DNA of 64,000 nt from Campylorhamphus procurvoides (Eukaryota; Chordata; Aves; Passeriformes; Dendrocolaptidae): the NCBI GenBank assembly GCA_013396655.1, contig WBMV01009271.1:1212314-1276313 (forward strand), in the 5' to 3' direction. Position numbers and translations under genes: made by a program. How positions within the stretch are numbered: the first letter of the stretch is position 1; the number at the start of each line of letters is the position of its first letter. The notes under the pieces are model-generated. The model saw nothing but the letters and a program-made list of their open reading frames with translations. It was not told the origin of the DNA and made no database searches. This document shows, piece after piece, positions 1 to 16,145 of this stretch.

Positions 1-1440
1 GTATATGAAGTTCTCCCTCACATTCACTGAAAGGACATTAGACATGAAATTCAAGCATGTCCTCTGTCACCAGGAGTGAAGCAATCAGACACAGCAGGTG
101 AGGGAATACAGGTGGATGCCAAGGGAAAGGGAAGAGCACCTGCAGGTGCCAGCTGGCTGTGCAGATTTCCTGAGACATTCCACAGCTCAGTGCAGGTTAA
201 TGTCTCATGCATCCTCCTTCAATTCTCCGAAGATAAACTGTGCTCAGTCTTTTAATGGATTCATGGATATTAAGCTGCAGTAGATTTTTTTTTTCCAGGA
301 AAGCCACTCAACTGTCTGAAAGCAGTTGGCTTTGTTGTTTTTTGGTTTGTTTTGTTTTTTTTTAATTGCTTAATATCCTCTTGGTGATTCTTTACATTGC
401 CTTGCTATAAACACAATTACTATAAACATATATGTTTACCCTCAATTGTTAATTGAAAGGACACCATTGGTTTGTTTTGGATAGTTAACATAGACTGATG
501 ATGTCTTTTGGACTTCCTTAGTAATTAAACAATGACTGTAACCACATGACATATTTTCCCACTCACATTTTCTTCCACTATTCTACTGCCCCATTTGATT
601 CATCACTGACAGGCATTTAGAGAAGCAAATTTAAATTCACAGTAGTAATTGTACATGAATACTCTGCTTGGAAATCTCAGTGGGTCACTGAAAAAAGTTT
701 TTGTGTCTTTGAATAAGGCACAGCATGGGATTTTGTGACCATATTCAAAGCAGAATCACGGGTATTTCTGAAAAAGCAAAAGGCCAAATCCTCCAGAGGA
801 CTTGGCAAACTGTGGAAGGCATGGACAGCTTTCTGCCAACTATTCACACTTCCAAAATGGCAAATACAGCTTGTTTTCAGACTTGACATCTCAGTCACGC
901 TCCTGATGCTGCCTCCCTCCCAGTAGGTCATCCATTCACTGAAGCTAGTTGTGCTAAAAGATAATATACAACTATTTCACTCCCCTTTGCCAGGTGAAAA
1001 TTCTTCTGCAGGGTTCCTGCATAAGGCTCTAAATGCAACCTTAGAAAGGTTTCTACGTATGCAAGAGGAGAGGAGTAACATGTAGTCTGAAGTCTTTGAT
1101 GCATCTTGAATCACTTCATTGAACAGCCTGATTCATTTCACTACAAACTTGCAAGAAAATATACCTTCTCAAAAGCTTCTTGGAATAGTAAAAGAGTAAA
1201 TCTAGTAATTAATTACACTGTGAGCAAGACAGACCTCAGTCCTACCACAGGATCTAATTGGGCTAACATTAATGGCTGAGGACAGGTACAGCTCTGTTTG
1301 TTCATCCCTCCTGCCCTTGGCTGCAGAATTGAGGGTAAATAAAAATATGTCAGTGTGTGTTTAGCTTTGAAATCCAATAAGAAATAATATTGAATTCACA
1401 AGTCTGAGAAGGCGTTTACACCGATGAAAAGCGTAGTAAA

Positions 1441-1459
1441 TTATTTATTTATTTATTTA
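1441..1459. repeat. TTAT tetranucleotide repeat
   Basis: Nearly five TTAT units in the ADGRL4 intron. Confidence 0.9.
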
Positions 1460-4400
1460 CAGCTTGTTATAAGTGTTCTAAAAATATAAAGGAAACAGTT
1501 GAGTCTAAATATATAGCTTGAGGTACGTAAAAGAAAACTTTGAAGTATTCATATATAAAGAGCCATCCTATGTGAAAATTTTATATTTCCTAGACAAGGT
1601 TTGAAATGAACTCATTTAGTTATGTTTTAACTTTTAAAACAAGCAAAATTATTAAAATCTTAGAACCATAAAATTCTAGCCCTGCATAATTGAAAACATT
1701 TCCCCAAAGTATAGCCTAAAGGGGGTTTGTCAATGTTTTTGTTACATTTTCTACTCCCCAATAAGACTCCTGTTGTATGCTTAAAGCATTCAAGAAGATA
1801 CATTCACTGGGGACATGGTAATGAGATAAATCAGCCAGGAGACAAACCCAGACTGTTTGACTGCCAGCTTGTGTCCAATCTTATGCAATTAATATAGCAT
1901 ACATTTTCATTTTGAAGCTTAAAGTGTTGTATTGTTAATAGCTTAATTCCATTCTCCCCTGACTGAAATAATGATGACCCACTGAATGTTGTCTTTTCAC
2001 CCAGCCATTAGCCATACACACAGAAAGACAGAAATGCATTGCTCTCCGTGGCAGAATTCAGGCCATGACAAGCTCATTAATTCAAACACTCATAATGAGG
2101 GTCATTGTACAGACTGATACATATACAGCTGGTCTGAACTTCAGACATTTTTTGAAAGAGCTAAATTCAATATGATATATGTAAAAAATTCAAGAATATG
2201 CCTAAGAGAGCAGCAGGAGAAATTTTCTCATTCTTTTTTTGTGAGATCTGACATCAGCATATAGATGGTTTCATCAATTATTGAGACAGAGACTAAGAAA
2301 GGGAAAGGGAATGATTTGGGGATTTCGTTTTTGAAGTTCGAATGTAAAGTGCTCAGACTGAATCAGAACTAGTATGTCCGAGTCTTTAGAATTAGCTGCC
2401 TCTTTCTTCTACCTTCTCTTCTTTGTAATACTAGAGAGCCTTTAAAGGCTGGTATTTGAAATGTTTTAATAACTTTTGAAAAGCTGGGGTGTCTCTTTTA
2501 CACGAGAATGTCATATATGAAATTACCAATTCCTTTTTCATTCTAAAAATAATGTGCATTGGAAATAGCCCCAAAAACTTACTCTCATATTAAACAATTA
2601 CACCAGGGTTAAAAAACACGAAATGGTCTTTAGATAATCCTGGATGAGGAACTGGGGGATGAGGGAAATCCAAGTCTCCCTCCTTCAGTGAATATTTAAT
2701 TATTTATATGGCATGGAATAGATCCAGCAGTAGCAGTAGCAGTGAATAACTGGTACAGAGGCTGAAGAAACCAAGGGTCATAGCCTAGTCTGAATATTAA
2801 GTACAACAGAAAATTGTGCCTGTGTCTCCAATGTCCCATATAAATGCCCTGTCCATGGGGATTTTCATTGTTCAGGACTGTCCTTTCTGGTTTTATTCAG
2901 AAAAGCTAGTCTAGTCAGGAAGCCTTTCTTGGTGAAAGCATAGTCTAAAACAGTAAATGTCTTTTAGTGCTAATGAACTGACATTTCAACAAAAATAATG
3001 TGTTGGACACATTTTTTTTAACAACCTGTCCTGATCTGTTTCATTTCACCAAGTGTCCAGTTGCTAACTGAGCTACCACCATGAAAGAGGGACCTTTCCC
3101 CCCTGAGCTTTCAAGTGCTCTTTTGTCTTGCTTGAAAAAAGGAAGGGGGGAGGGGGAAGAAGGAAAAAAGATGTCTTAGATGTCAAATTTGACAGCTGTC
3201 AGCTATCATGATGGGGCAAGATGATGATATATCGCTTCACTCAGTATCTTACAATGTAATTGTAATTAATTATGAAAGAAACTACAGCTCTTCAACATGA
3301 GTGCAAATATTTTTATTTGCAGGCAGATGTTTTGCATGATTTATTAAATTTTGTGTAGTTTATACTACAGTGCTCAACTAAGAATAACTATCATTTTGTA
3401 CTTACACAGAGCTAGTTTTATGCAGTGTGAAGTACTAACATCATATTTACTCCAGGACAGAACATTATGTTACTCTTCCAGTATATAAAATACATCCATT
3501 TAACAGTGAAATTAAGGACCTATTTTAAATATAGCAGTTGCTAAGCAATGTGCTATTAGAAGAACTCCAGTGGCTTGGAACATTTATGATTTTAGGACCT
3601 ACAAGCTCATTTCTATATTATTACTTAGTTTCCAAAATACTTTAGCAATTAACAGAGAAGTTTGCAATTTGCTTAGACAATAGATGAGATTGTTCCTCAG
3701 TGCGCAGTGCTGTGGCAGTCCCAGACCTGCTAGGAGTAGAAGCCAGAGCAGCAGTATCTTGCTTTACCCGGCCCCACTGTTGGGCATTCTTCCTTGCAGA
3801 AGCTGGTGCAGAAGCCCTCTCTTCAGGTAGCCGTGGTAGGAGGGAGACAGGGGGAGCAGCACAAATCTGCAAACAGGTTTACAGAGCCATCCTGTAGGTG
3901 GAGATAGGTTAACTCCACACACAGCTTTTCCCATCCTATCCTAAAATATGTATGACTGATTGAACCGCACTCCTCAGGCTAATTCCTTTGGCAAAGCCTC
4001 TTTATTGTTGACAAGACAGTTAGGAAATTTCTTAGAATTTTCAATTGCTTTTTCTCTCCTACAAGAGGAAATTAGCCAGACCTATGCCATGGGCCAGATC
4101 TGATCCTAGGACTTATACCACTCCAGCTAGCTCTGAACTCTTCCTTGTGTACTTGCTGGGTCTTACTCATCAACATCATAGTTCTGAACATGGGAACTAC
4201 ACCATGGAGATCCCCAAAACAGCTGCAGGAAAATTTCACTGTCCTGCTTTATACAACAATATGCATCCATGCAATTGCTAATTTGCAGAGTGAAACCTGC
4301 ACCTGCTGCCTTGAATCCCTTGAGACTGCCATTGTCTATGGTGTGTAGTGGTAAAGCTTTGACAATGCTGGTAGCAATGCGAGTTTTACCATTTAACTGG

Positions 4401-7400
4401 AGTTTTGCCTTTGGTTTAACGTGGCCAGAAGTCGCCCCAAAGTCCTAAATCCTTCTGACCCTTCACATAGTGATCTCCCTGAGAGAGATGTACTAAGCAC
4501 TTGCCATCCACCCTTTAAACATAGTCACGGGTGTACAATAAAACTTAGCTCATACAGATTTGTGTCTCCTTAGAGATTACCCAAGAATAAAGACACATAA
4601 ATGCAGTTGCCCATATCTACAGAATCCTGATTTCCTGGGATCCTAATAATTGCCCTTATTCAATGTCTATTTCACATAAATACATTTTTGGTTTTCCATT
4701 TGTTCATAAATATACCACAACATTTCTAGAATTTAAGAAAGCTAAAAATACCTTTACAAACCACTTTAAGGAGACTTGATTCCCTGAAGATGCTGTGAGT
4801 GGAGGCTGTTTCTGTATGAGCCCTTGTCTTTGATTAACCACTTAAAAAAAAAAAAAGGAATAGATTAATTATTAAAATTAGTTCTGTAGAGCACCTGAGC
4901 ATGAAGAGTGAAATATAATTCCCACTGAATTGCAGAGGAGGCAGGGCTCAGGATGCTCAGCACTTCACAGAACTGGGGTGGCAGAGAGAAAGCGGGAGGT
5001 TTCCTTTGTGAAACAGTAAGGACTGAGTGCACCGTTTGCCCAATACGAGTTTGGAGTGCTTTGTTAAATAAATAAAATAAAATACTTCAGTTCTGGGTTT
5101 GGAATCAATGCAATTCCCCTTTAGTCTATTAGACTTGCCAAGAAGCCCTCTCAGGACGTGCAGCAGTTTCTCTGACTGCTCAGCCATGTAATAACACTGA
5201 AAACAAAGACATAAAACTTGCCATGTCACACTGTAACATCGTTATTCACTTGATAAAACTGTGGCCATGCCGCAACATTTCATGGTTCGGGTTTGCCCGA
5301 AGCTGCAGAGTGACTCTGCTCATTATACAGGTAACTTGTCCCCAAAGCCCGCGCGCAGCAGCAGCTGTCCCCAGGCTGGCCCTTTCCAGCCCCGTGCAGT
5401 GCCTGTCCTGAGCTCAGTTTCACAGTTGCCTGCACATCTTGCTCTGCTCCAACTTGCTCCCTCTCCAGAGGCAGCATGCCTTATGTTTGCCATTTCATTC
5501 TCATTCACCTTGCCTGTCACCTTAAGGCAGTCTTAATTATAATGTCATTGAAGGTTTATTCAACAAGATCTGAAGATTGTGCTTTAATTAGAAAAATGAA
5601 AACACACGATTACAACCAAAGTAAGTGTAAAACAATATTTGGCTGCAAGTAGCAGCTGAAACCTTTTTACATGTTTCAGTGTCTTTCATCCAGAAGCCAC
5701 TCAGGTGGTCCCAGATGGAAGACTTGTGGATCCAGGATTCCTTTTGTCTTTCTGTATTTTGATGACTTTTCTAGCCTACTACCTCAATTTCTGCTCATTT
5801 GAAACTCAGTTTTGGATACAAATTCAAACATCTTAAGTGCTTGTATGTTTGACCAGACATTTTAGGTGACTTCACTCACATTCCATTTGTTGGAATACAT
5901 ATGACTCCTTGGGAATATCAGTTATATTTCTTCTGTAGTCCTTCTAAGTCAAACTTGTCAGTATTCCTACTCAGTCCAGCCATGGAATATGAACTTTTTA
6001 CTTTAAATTTCCCAGAAATACTTGAGGCTACTGATATGTTCATAGCAAAGAACATGCAGAGTATCAGGCTGAAGGAGAATACATTAGTTTAGAATACCTT
6101 TTGGATTGTCAGCTTTCTCGAAAGGCCGCACTTGACACATTATTTACATTAGGTAGTTTTTCCTCCTGGATGATTTACTTATGAGTTCATGTTATTGTTT
6201 TCCCTCAAGTTTTGCTGCATTTCTGTGTCACAGGACAGTTGCAACTACTTTGTTATACATTTTGTCCCCCCTAAAAGGACAAAATGTACTTGCACAGGCC
6301 CCTAACTTATATTGAAAAGAAAAAAAAAAAGGGAGGGCAAGGGGTGGAATGCTATGTTGCTTAAAAACTACTGGCTTGAGACACCAAACATTGTGTAAAC
6401 GCAGTCTATGCACTCTCGCTTTGCTATTTATTAATGGAGTGCTTCAAAATGGGGCAAAGACCAACTTAAGACTTTAATAAATCTTAGAAATGACTGGGTG
6501 TTTCAGAAGTTAAGCTCACCCTCATTACCCTGTAACACTACCTCCTGCAAGGCTACCTGAGACATATTGTACAATAATTGTGTTCTGGCAGCTGAGTCCA
6601 AGAAGCTGGCGTTAACCTCTCCCGTTCCCCTGATACGTACAGATTATTCCCATTAGAATGGATTGATGAATGAAAAGATCATAGTTAATGGGTATTACTT
6701 TAAAGCCGAGGGCCAAATCCTATTATCCTGTGCAACGGACAGTGCAAATAGTATTTGTGTAAAGGAGCCCCACTGGGACAAAGAGAAATGGAGCCCAACT
6801 GCCTGCACCATCCTTGCTCAGCAAAACCTTGCCAGTTCTGCAGCTGTTTATGTTCCTGAAGAATAAGAGGGGTTGGCCCATAGAGCTTCTCACAGAACCT
6901 GTTACTGGCAATAGGAAGGCGCTCATTGACATTAGTGACCACAGTGAGGGGCCGGCAGAGAGGAATGTTGGCCACGTGGTTTCTGCTGCAATTTTAGTTT
7001 CAGTTCCCAGAGAAGTAGCAGTATATATTCTCCATGCTCATGGTACTTTGATCACATTTTCTGCTACCTTTTTCAGATTAATAAGTACATTAGGTGGGTT
7101 ATGCAGATTACAGTGTGTGCACTAAGTTATTTGATATATTATTCACCAACAAATATAAGATAAAAAGTAAATCTGCATATAATTATCCACAACTGCTGAC
7201 TGACTTATAATTAACTTTGAAAAATTGCTGGTTTAGGAGATATCATAGATTACAATTTTAAATACAAGGAGCTTCAGAATAGCTCTCACGATCAGCACTA
7301 GTACAAGGTATTCAGTGAAGGATTAATTCCCTAAACTGCTAATCAGCTCTATCTGCTGTCTTATCAAATTGTAAATATATTATGCTGTATTAAAGTATGA

Positions 7401-8287
7401 GCATGCAGCTAATTAAAGCAGAACCTGCTTTAATATCAGATACTCCCCCCACTGACACAACAAAAATGTTCTAAGGACATACCTAACAAGCGTTAACAAA
7501 TGAAAGTTACTCCTTTTAAAGTGATGCTCTGTTCATACAGAGGGGTTTTTTTGTTTTCATTTCAGAAGTGGGTTTTTTGTTGTTTTGTGTTTCGTTTAAA
7601 GAAATAGAAGCAGGAGGGGGATGGGAACCATACGGTCTTTCTGGAGCAACAAGTTGGGGAGGGCATTAATTCTATTCAGCCTACAGCTAGAAGCCCAAGG
7701 GAACTGACCATGGGATTACAACCAAGGATTTACAAATAGTATCTGAATGACATCCAGTGAAAATTTGGTTCATTTACTAACATTTTAAATAGATTCTGAT
7801 GTTAAATGCTGCAAAGCAAAATGTGATTTTTTTTAAAAAGCAAGTAAGCAACCATCCGCATTTTTGAAGGAATGCAGTATAAATTTAAATGAAAGATCAG
7901 TGAAGCCTAGCCAAGCAAACAGAGGATCAGAACTATAATTGAGCATCATTTGCAAAACTGCTTCTTTTAGTTGCCTTTCTCTGTTTCAAACTCAAATACG
8001 TCGATGCCATTATGCAGACAGCAGAGAAAAAAAATACCAAAATTATTCATGTATGAAACAAACATGAAACATAAGAGAGTATACACAGCAAGAAGCCTTT
8101 CAACTAGTTAGATTTTTTAAATTTTTTGTGTAAACTGAGATTTTTTGTGCCACTTGAAAGTTTTCACAGCCAAAGACCTCAGCACATATGATGTTATTAA
8201 TGTTATTCAGCAACAAATGATTTTTCAAGATCAGCATGATAGAATAAAATAGAAAACCCATGGGGTGGAGGAGTTTGGGGGGTTTTC

Positions 8288-8395
8288 TCCATCTCCCTTT
8301 TCTTTTTTTCCCCTCCCCTCCCCTCCCCTNCCTTTGCTGCCATGCCCTCTCCCTCTCCTTTTCTCTTTCTTTTCCCTTTCCTTTCCTACATCTCC
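8288..8395. repeat. Polypyrimidine tract with CCCCT repeats
   Basis: About 108 nt are almost purely C/T on the + strand, including several consecutive CCCCT units (8310-8329) that end in an ambiguous base at 8330. The minus strand is G/A-rich, with repeated AGGGG and G-quadruplex or triplex potential. It lies in the ADGRL4 intron about 320 nt before the exon at 8714. Confidence 0.85.
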
Positions 8396-8692
8396 ACTTA
8401 GGGAGAATAATCTCAGCAGGAAATCAAAGAGATTTACCAATAAAATCAATAACCATTTGCAGACTGTTGGTAGTGATACCGTTGAGATAAGGTAGAGCTA
8501 CATCCCTGTTTGATCAATGTTTATTGCAGGGCTCATATTTTTTTTTAATGGAAGTGGATCAGAACAGGGTGGGGGGTTTCCCCTCACAGCACTGAATTCT
8601 ATAGGTTTCAGAGACACAGAAACTTTATCTGACTTTTTTCATTTCAATGTTTAACAGTTATTGACATTCAAAAGCATCCTAGTTTGAACTAA

Positions 8693-11010
<2,318 letters not shown>

Positions 11011-12410
11011 ACGGAAGGAAAACACCCATAAGCATCTCAGTGAAAGAAGGGAGCAACCTACATGATGTTGTTATGGATACTACAGCAAAATACGGTATTG
11101 TAAAAGTATGAAATGACCCAGTGAGCAGGCATGTCTCTTAACTGAATTACTGACTGTTTTTGTACATACATGTGCATTCATGCAGAACATTTATATTATT
11201 CTGTATACAAACTGTATACAAAAAAAAAAAAAACTGGATTATTGCAAACAACTATTAATAAAGACCAGAGAAAGAAGCAAATTTCTATGAAAGCTCAAGA
11301 TTTCATGACTGAGGGTTTTTTCCTAATATTAGAAATGTCTGCAGGTCTTGAAGGCAAGATACCAAAAACCAACTGGCACAGCAGATTTTATGAAATGCTT
11401 TGCTAGTGGAAACACGTTCACTGTCCTTTTGTAGTAATGAGCTTCTTACACTAAGTTGCATGTGACCATCTGCAGGGAATGGGTTCCATTAAAGAGTCAA
11501 TAGATAAAGATCTGCTTCAGCCTAGACTTTTGAAAATATTTCATTTAATTTAAAGTAGATTAAAAAAGGAATTTGTTTAATATTAGTATCTTATCACTCT
11601 GAAATATATATTTGTATATTAATCAATGCTTTATTTTTATAACTTCTAAAGAACTGTTTAGATTAAAGAGCTGAGGTCAGATCTGATACAAGAATGGTGG
11701 GACAGCCATTTTATAAGTGAAAGATTATTTTGTGAATACTTTGAAAAAGATCTGGTTCTGGTTTTATTTAATTGCCAAAATGTCTGAGATCTGCTAAACT
11801 GGCACTATGATTTTGGAGGCTGTGGGGAGAAGATATTTTCACAGGTTTGTCACTTCACAGACACACTTGGAATCCAGACTTTGTAGGATCAGATTAAAAA
11901 TAAAGTGGTAGAAATCACCCATGTGAAAGACTGCAGATTTAAATTCAAGGTAATGTGCCTCTGTATCATGTAAAATTGTAATTACAACAGTTTTCTCTAC
12001 TCATAGCATCTTTGAGTCAAGCAGTTTTCTTCCTCTGAGGCTCCTGGGTTTGAAACAATCCTGCACTTAACCTTAGGAGTATATATAGATCTGCTGAAAT
12101 CAAAGGGAATACTTGAAGTGCAAGCTTTGGTAGATCAGAGCATAAACACGATGCATCAACAGTTCCATCTGTGGCATCTTACCTATATTTAAAAGTATGC
12201 TTTAATTTCACCTTTTTAGCACCTAGTTTATGTGAAGTGCTTGAAGTTTATGTGAGTGAGCAATCTTCTGCCCACATTGCCTTCTCAGGAAGTGTCTAGG
12301 ATCTCAGATGAAGCCAAATATTTTTAACAGTGAGGCACTGTAAATACGTAGATGTTAATAAATCCCACTGTTGTGTTGTCTGTTAAAATAAAGCACTACT
12401 CTGAATTTTA
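11011..12410 (+). other. ADGRL4: Probable ADGRL4 3' UTR
   Basis: AT-rich sequence follows the stop codon, with AATAAA polyadenylation hexamers at 11257-11262, 11899-11904 and 12387-12392. The true 3' end cannot be chosen without transcript data, so the limit given is the last of these plus about 20 nt. A 14-nt A run at 11220-11233 lies close to the first hexamer. No repeat element was recognised here. Confidence 0.5.
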
Positions 12411-13225
12411 TTTATATTAAAGGAAGTCTTTTTTTAGTAATGGTCAATTTTGTTTGGTTTTCATCTTTTCTTTTTTCCATATACATAAGGTTTTCATTGT
12501 ATGCATTGCAGTGACAGGCTTCATTAAGTATATTCCATGTCTCTGTCAAATTTTTTAAAAGCACAAGAGGAGTATATTTTTCTGTAAAAAAAAAATCTGA
12601 TGGTCCTTTGAATGTAAAATATGTGAATAAACTGAAGTGCTTTGCTTTCACATTTTGACATTTCCATTCATTTAAATAAATACACTGGTAAAAGTTCTCA
12701 TTGTTATATATCATTTACCCTCCATTATTTGCTATATTTCCTTTGCTGTTGTATATGTTCTTCTAGGTTTTGGAAGATGAAGACGCATATTACTTAAAAG
12801 AGTATTTTTAGAAGGATAGCTACTAATACATCATTTTTAATCTCCTTCAGAACTGTAACCTATAGTAAGTCTGTCTGGACAAAGCAGCTCTAGTAACCAT
12901 ATAATGACTTCAGCATGCTCAGTGAGATTGAAAAAAGTTCCTTGGAAAGAGAACGCATCATAAAATGTTTAGGTTAGAATAGTCTTTGTAATGAAAGAAC
13001 ATCTTTTATAGGAAAACTGCTCTGCTGTCTCTGGGTCAGATCTTCATTGAAACTCTGTTTTCCATATATACAAGGATGAATTTTCATCTTTTAATACAGC
13101 ACATAAAGAGCAGAAAAATTTTGTTCAGATTCACTGTCTTAGACCCTGAAGGATATTGCAATTGTCCTTCCTAATGCATGCAGACATACTGACAAGAAAT
13201 TAACGGGTTTATTTGTCACAGCCCT
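12411..13225. other. Intergenic, nothing recognised
   Basis: AT-rich sequence between the probable ADGRL4 3' end and a CR1 fragment. It may still be 3' UTR if a more distal polyadenylation site is used. The open frames in it are short and low in complexity. Confidence 0.6.
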
Positions 13226-13512
13226 TAGTTACATGAGCCCAAACTCAGCAGAGAAAAGAGACAATGGGCATAAAATGAAAAAAGGAGAGGTTTCAGCAAG
13301 ATATGAGGAAAAACCTTTTCACCATGAGGACCGTCAAGTGTTGGAAAAGACTACCCAGAGAGCTAGTGTGGTTATGTTAAAATCTTTGCAGGTTTATAAG
13401 ACTGAAAAAAATCCTCAGCAACCTGATCTTACACCTGACCCTGCTTATAGCAGGAAGGTGGGTGAGACACCTCCTGGGGCCCCTTCCAGTCTGAATAGTT
13501 CTATTAATCTAT
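13226..13512 (+). mobile_element. CR1 LINE fragment, 3' end
   Basis: The sequence follows the familiar 3'-terminal region of avian CR1 elements in + orientation. It includes AAACCTTTTCACCATGAGGA, a degenerate CCCAGAGAG segment, a CTGACCCTGCTTATAGCAGG segment, and GGGGCCCCTTCCAGTCTGAA near the end. It is clearly diverged, with several small changes, so it is an old insertion. The 93-codon open frame at 13233-13514 comes from the repeat and is not a gene. Boundaries are approximate. Confidence 0.8.
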
Positions 13513-16030
13513 AGTATGAAATATCAAATCAGAAAAATAATAATCAGGCATGGTTTATGATTTTGTTATGTAAACTCACACTCATCAGCTGAGCAAACTG
13601 TTTTTACAAAAGTTAATTCATCAAATCTATTTATCTGATCATGTGCTAACTAGTTGACTGGTTTGAAAAATAAAAATTTTGTTCAACATTTTTTAAGATT
13701 ACATGCTTATTAGAGGCACGTCCAGTGGGGCCAACAGGAAAAAAACAAAACAATAAAAAATAAAAATCAATGACTGATCAGACAGATAAAATGTTAAGGT
13801 TTCACTCTCAAAGTAAATGTCTGATGAAGAAATTGTTTCCATGAAAACAATCAACCAGAAATTTGTGTTTAGTATTGCATTTCAAGGTGTGCTTCAGTAT
13901 AAAATAAATAAGGTAAAGACTGGTTTGTTCTGCAATAAATATTGCCTCAAAGAATTTGAATTGTATTTCAAAGGAAGTTCAATATTATCGTCACAGCCTT
14001 TGGGAGGTTTAGACTGCTAATGCTGTGCTGATAAACAGATCTTCTGGGCTCTTTACCTATTGGACTGAAGCAGGTAGGGATTTAAAACAAGATAAAAACT
14101 GTGCAAACTTATTTCAGACTTTCCTCCACACTCCAGTTGTCACAGATCTTCAACTCAGAACATGGTGGTACTCTGAAGCCAGGAATCAGCAGACTTGTGC
14201 ATCTTATTGAGCAGCCATATGAAGCAAGGTTGCACGTGGTGGCATTAAGCAGAATGAACAAATATTTTGAGAGATGATATCTCCGGCTGCTACACCTCGA
14301 GCACCACTTTTCTCACCAATAATATCATTTTATATCTTTATCATGATAGTTTCTTAAAGTCCAGTTCATCATCACGCTCTTGATATATACCTTCTTCTTT
14401 GAAATCCATATAGATGAGATAAAAAAGTCAAAACTTAACCAATGAATTTAAAATTTTCTTTCCTTTGGGAAGAGAGGTAGTTGGAGGAGGACTCCTGGAC
14501 AACAACCTGGTCCAGCCTGTGTTACTCTTTTCACTTAGTTCTCATACATTCAGTGAAGTGCTGTGAGATTACAGAAGTGAAGATGCTACCTCACCAGTCA
14601 CCCCCCTTCAATGCGATTTTTATATAAAATTAAGCCTTTAAGACAGATGCAGACTTGAAAACAGCTGATCATCAAGGCACCGATACTCCATTTAAACACA
14701 ACCAAAACGTCAAGTGCAAATGTGCTAAAGCATTTTCACAAGTTGTCTGGCTTCCTGCCAGCTCAGCCCTCGTGGCCATTGCCGTGGGCAGCCTGTCCAC
14801 ACAGACTGCAGCCGCTTGAAGGACAGGACTGCTGTCTTCAGACTGCATCTCCATGACAACCCTCCTGGACAAATCTTATGGAGAACCAAGAGCCCTTGGC
14901 ATATCCAGAGTTTGACAGGAGTCAGATCCACAGCCACACACAGAACCCACAGGCCCTGGAACTGCTGCTTCGAAACAAGCTGCAAGATGTGTCTAACACA
15001 AAGTAAGATAATTTCATCAACTTTACTCTTGCACAGCAAAATTGTCAGCAGCAATCCTGGTGGGTGAGAAAAACAGAAAGTATGAGAAAAAAATCTATAG
15101 ACACCAAAAAGTAGAAGTAAAACTGACTGTCAAGAATGTACTCTTTTTTTTTTTTAAGTGGAACAAAAAAATGCTTAAAAAGCACAGAGAAATTATCATT
15201 AAACATAAACATGAATTTTGACTGATTCTATTTATGATGACAATTATGCTTTGTAGAGGCTTTATTCTGTATCTTCCCAATGCAGAGTTGCACTTTTTCC
15301 AGATTTCCTGTTCCAGAACTATCCTTTTAAATTTGGCAGAAGCTTTACTTCTACAGATGTTGTTTTACAGCTCTTTGTTTTTATTTGTCTTGCTGGTAAG
15401 TACTCAAATTTTATTGTATTTACTCTTTTGGATTCCCAAGGAAAAAGCATATTTTCATCAAATTTCATAAGGGAGCTCTTCTGTTTTCTGAAGCATTGCT
15501 GAATATTCTGATTAAAACTAGCTCCAAGACTGGCCATCAGTCTTCAATACAGTGCAATAGGCACCTCCCTCCAATGTAAGCCTTTGTATTTATTATAACT
15601 ATTTATACAAATGCTGCAGTCAGCTCTGAATCCACATAAACCTAACACCATTTAAATTCATTTTGTAAGACTTTTGTGAGACACTGCTGAATAATTTAGA
15701 CAAATCCAAGATGATTATAAACAGTTCTTCTTTACAATAACTATGTTTGAAAACTGTGTTTGTAAGAGAGAATCCAGTTTATTTTGTAAAATCAGTTATA
15801 TTTTAATCAGAGCAAGGATGTTTTCCTCCTGTGTCTGGACCACCATTATTTGGTCTAATGGATTGAGTTAAAGGCAGCAATCTTCAAAGTCCCACTCCTC
15901 TGTCTCTTTGAAAGTTTCTGCACTATGCAGACTTCTGGCACCACCTTGGCTTATGATGGGCTTCAGAAATAATTGTTGATGATACAGTAAATTTGTTTCC
16001 TCTCCCTTGTGTTTAAATCCCAGCCTTACA
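13513..16030. other. Intergenic, nothing firm recognised
   Basis: AT-rich sequence with a T run near 15145-15158. The stretch near 14466-14520 faintly resembles CR1 but is too short to call. Open frames here (for example 14725-15054 on the minus strand) lack recognisable protein features. Confidence 0.6.
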
Positions 16031-16145
16031 AACACTCATGTATTTGCTCAGTTTTATGCACAACTAAGTCTTTGGCGTTAATGAGGCTGCTCATGTGCAT
16101 AAAGTTAAGCATATGTGCAAGTGTTGTATGATCAGGGTCTTAGGA
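16030..16145 (+). mobile_element. Possible ancient CR1-type 3' fragment
   Basis: The segment with CATGTGCATAAAGTTAAGCA followed by TGCAAGTGT...GATCAGGGTCTTA resembles the 3' region of old amniote CR1 elements, which carry a similar string of alternating ACGTG, AAAGTTA and AAGTGTTTGCAGGATC blocks. The match is degraded, and I rely on remembered consensus, so the call is tentative. Confidence 0.4.

Noticed and set aside
8260..8495. Frames rich in Phe, Ser, Pro and Leu
   Set aside because: They translate the polypyrimidine tract and cross an ambiguous base.
11220..11233. A14 run after ADGRL4
   Set aside because: Not a retrocopy tail: it lies in the gene's own 3' UTR with no duplicated coding sequence before it.
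14466..14520. CR1-like phrase CTGGACAACAACCTGGTCCA
   Set aside because: Short and without the neighbouring CR1 blocks; may be chance.
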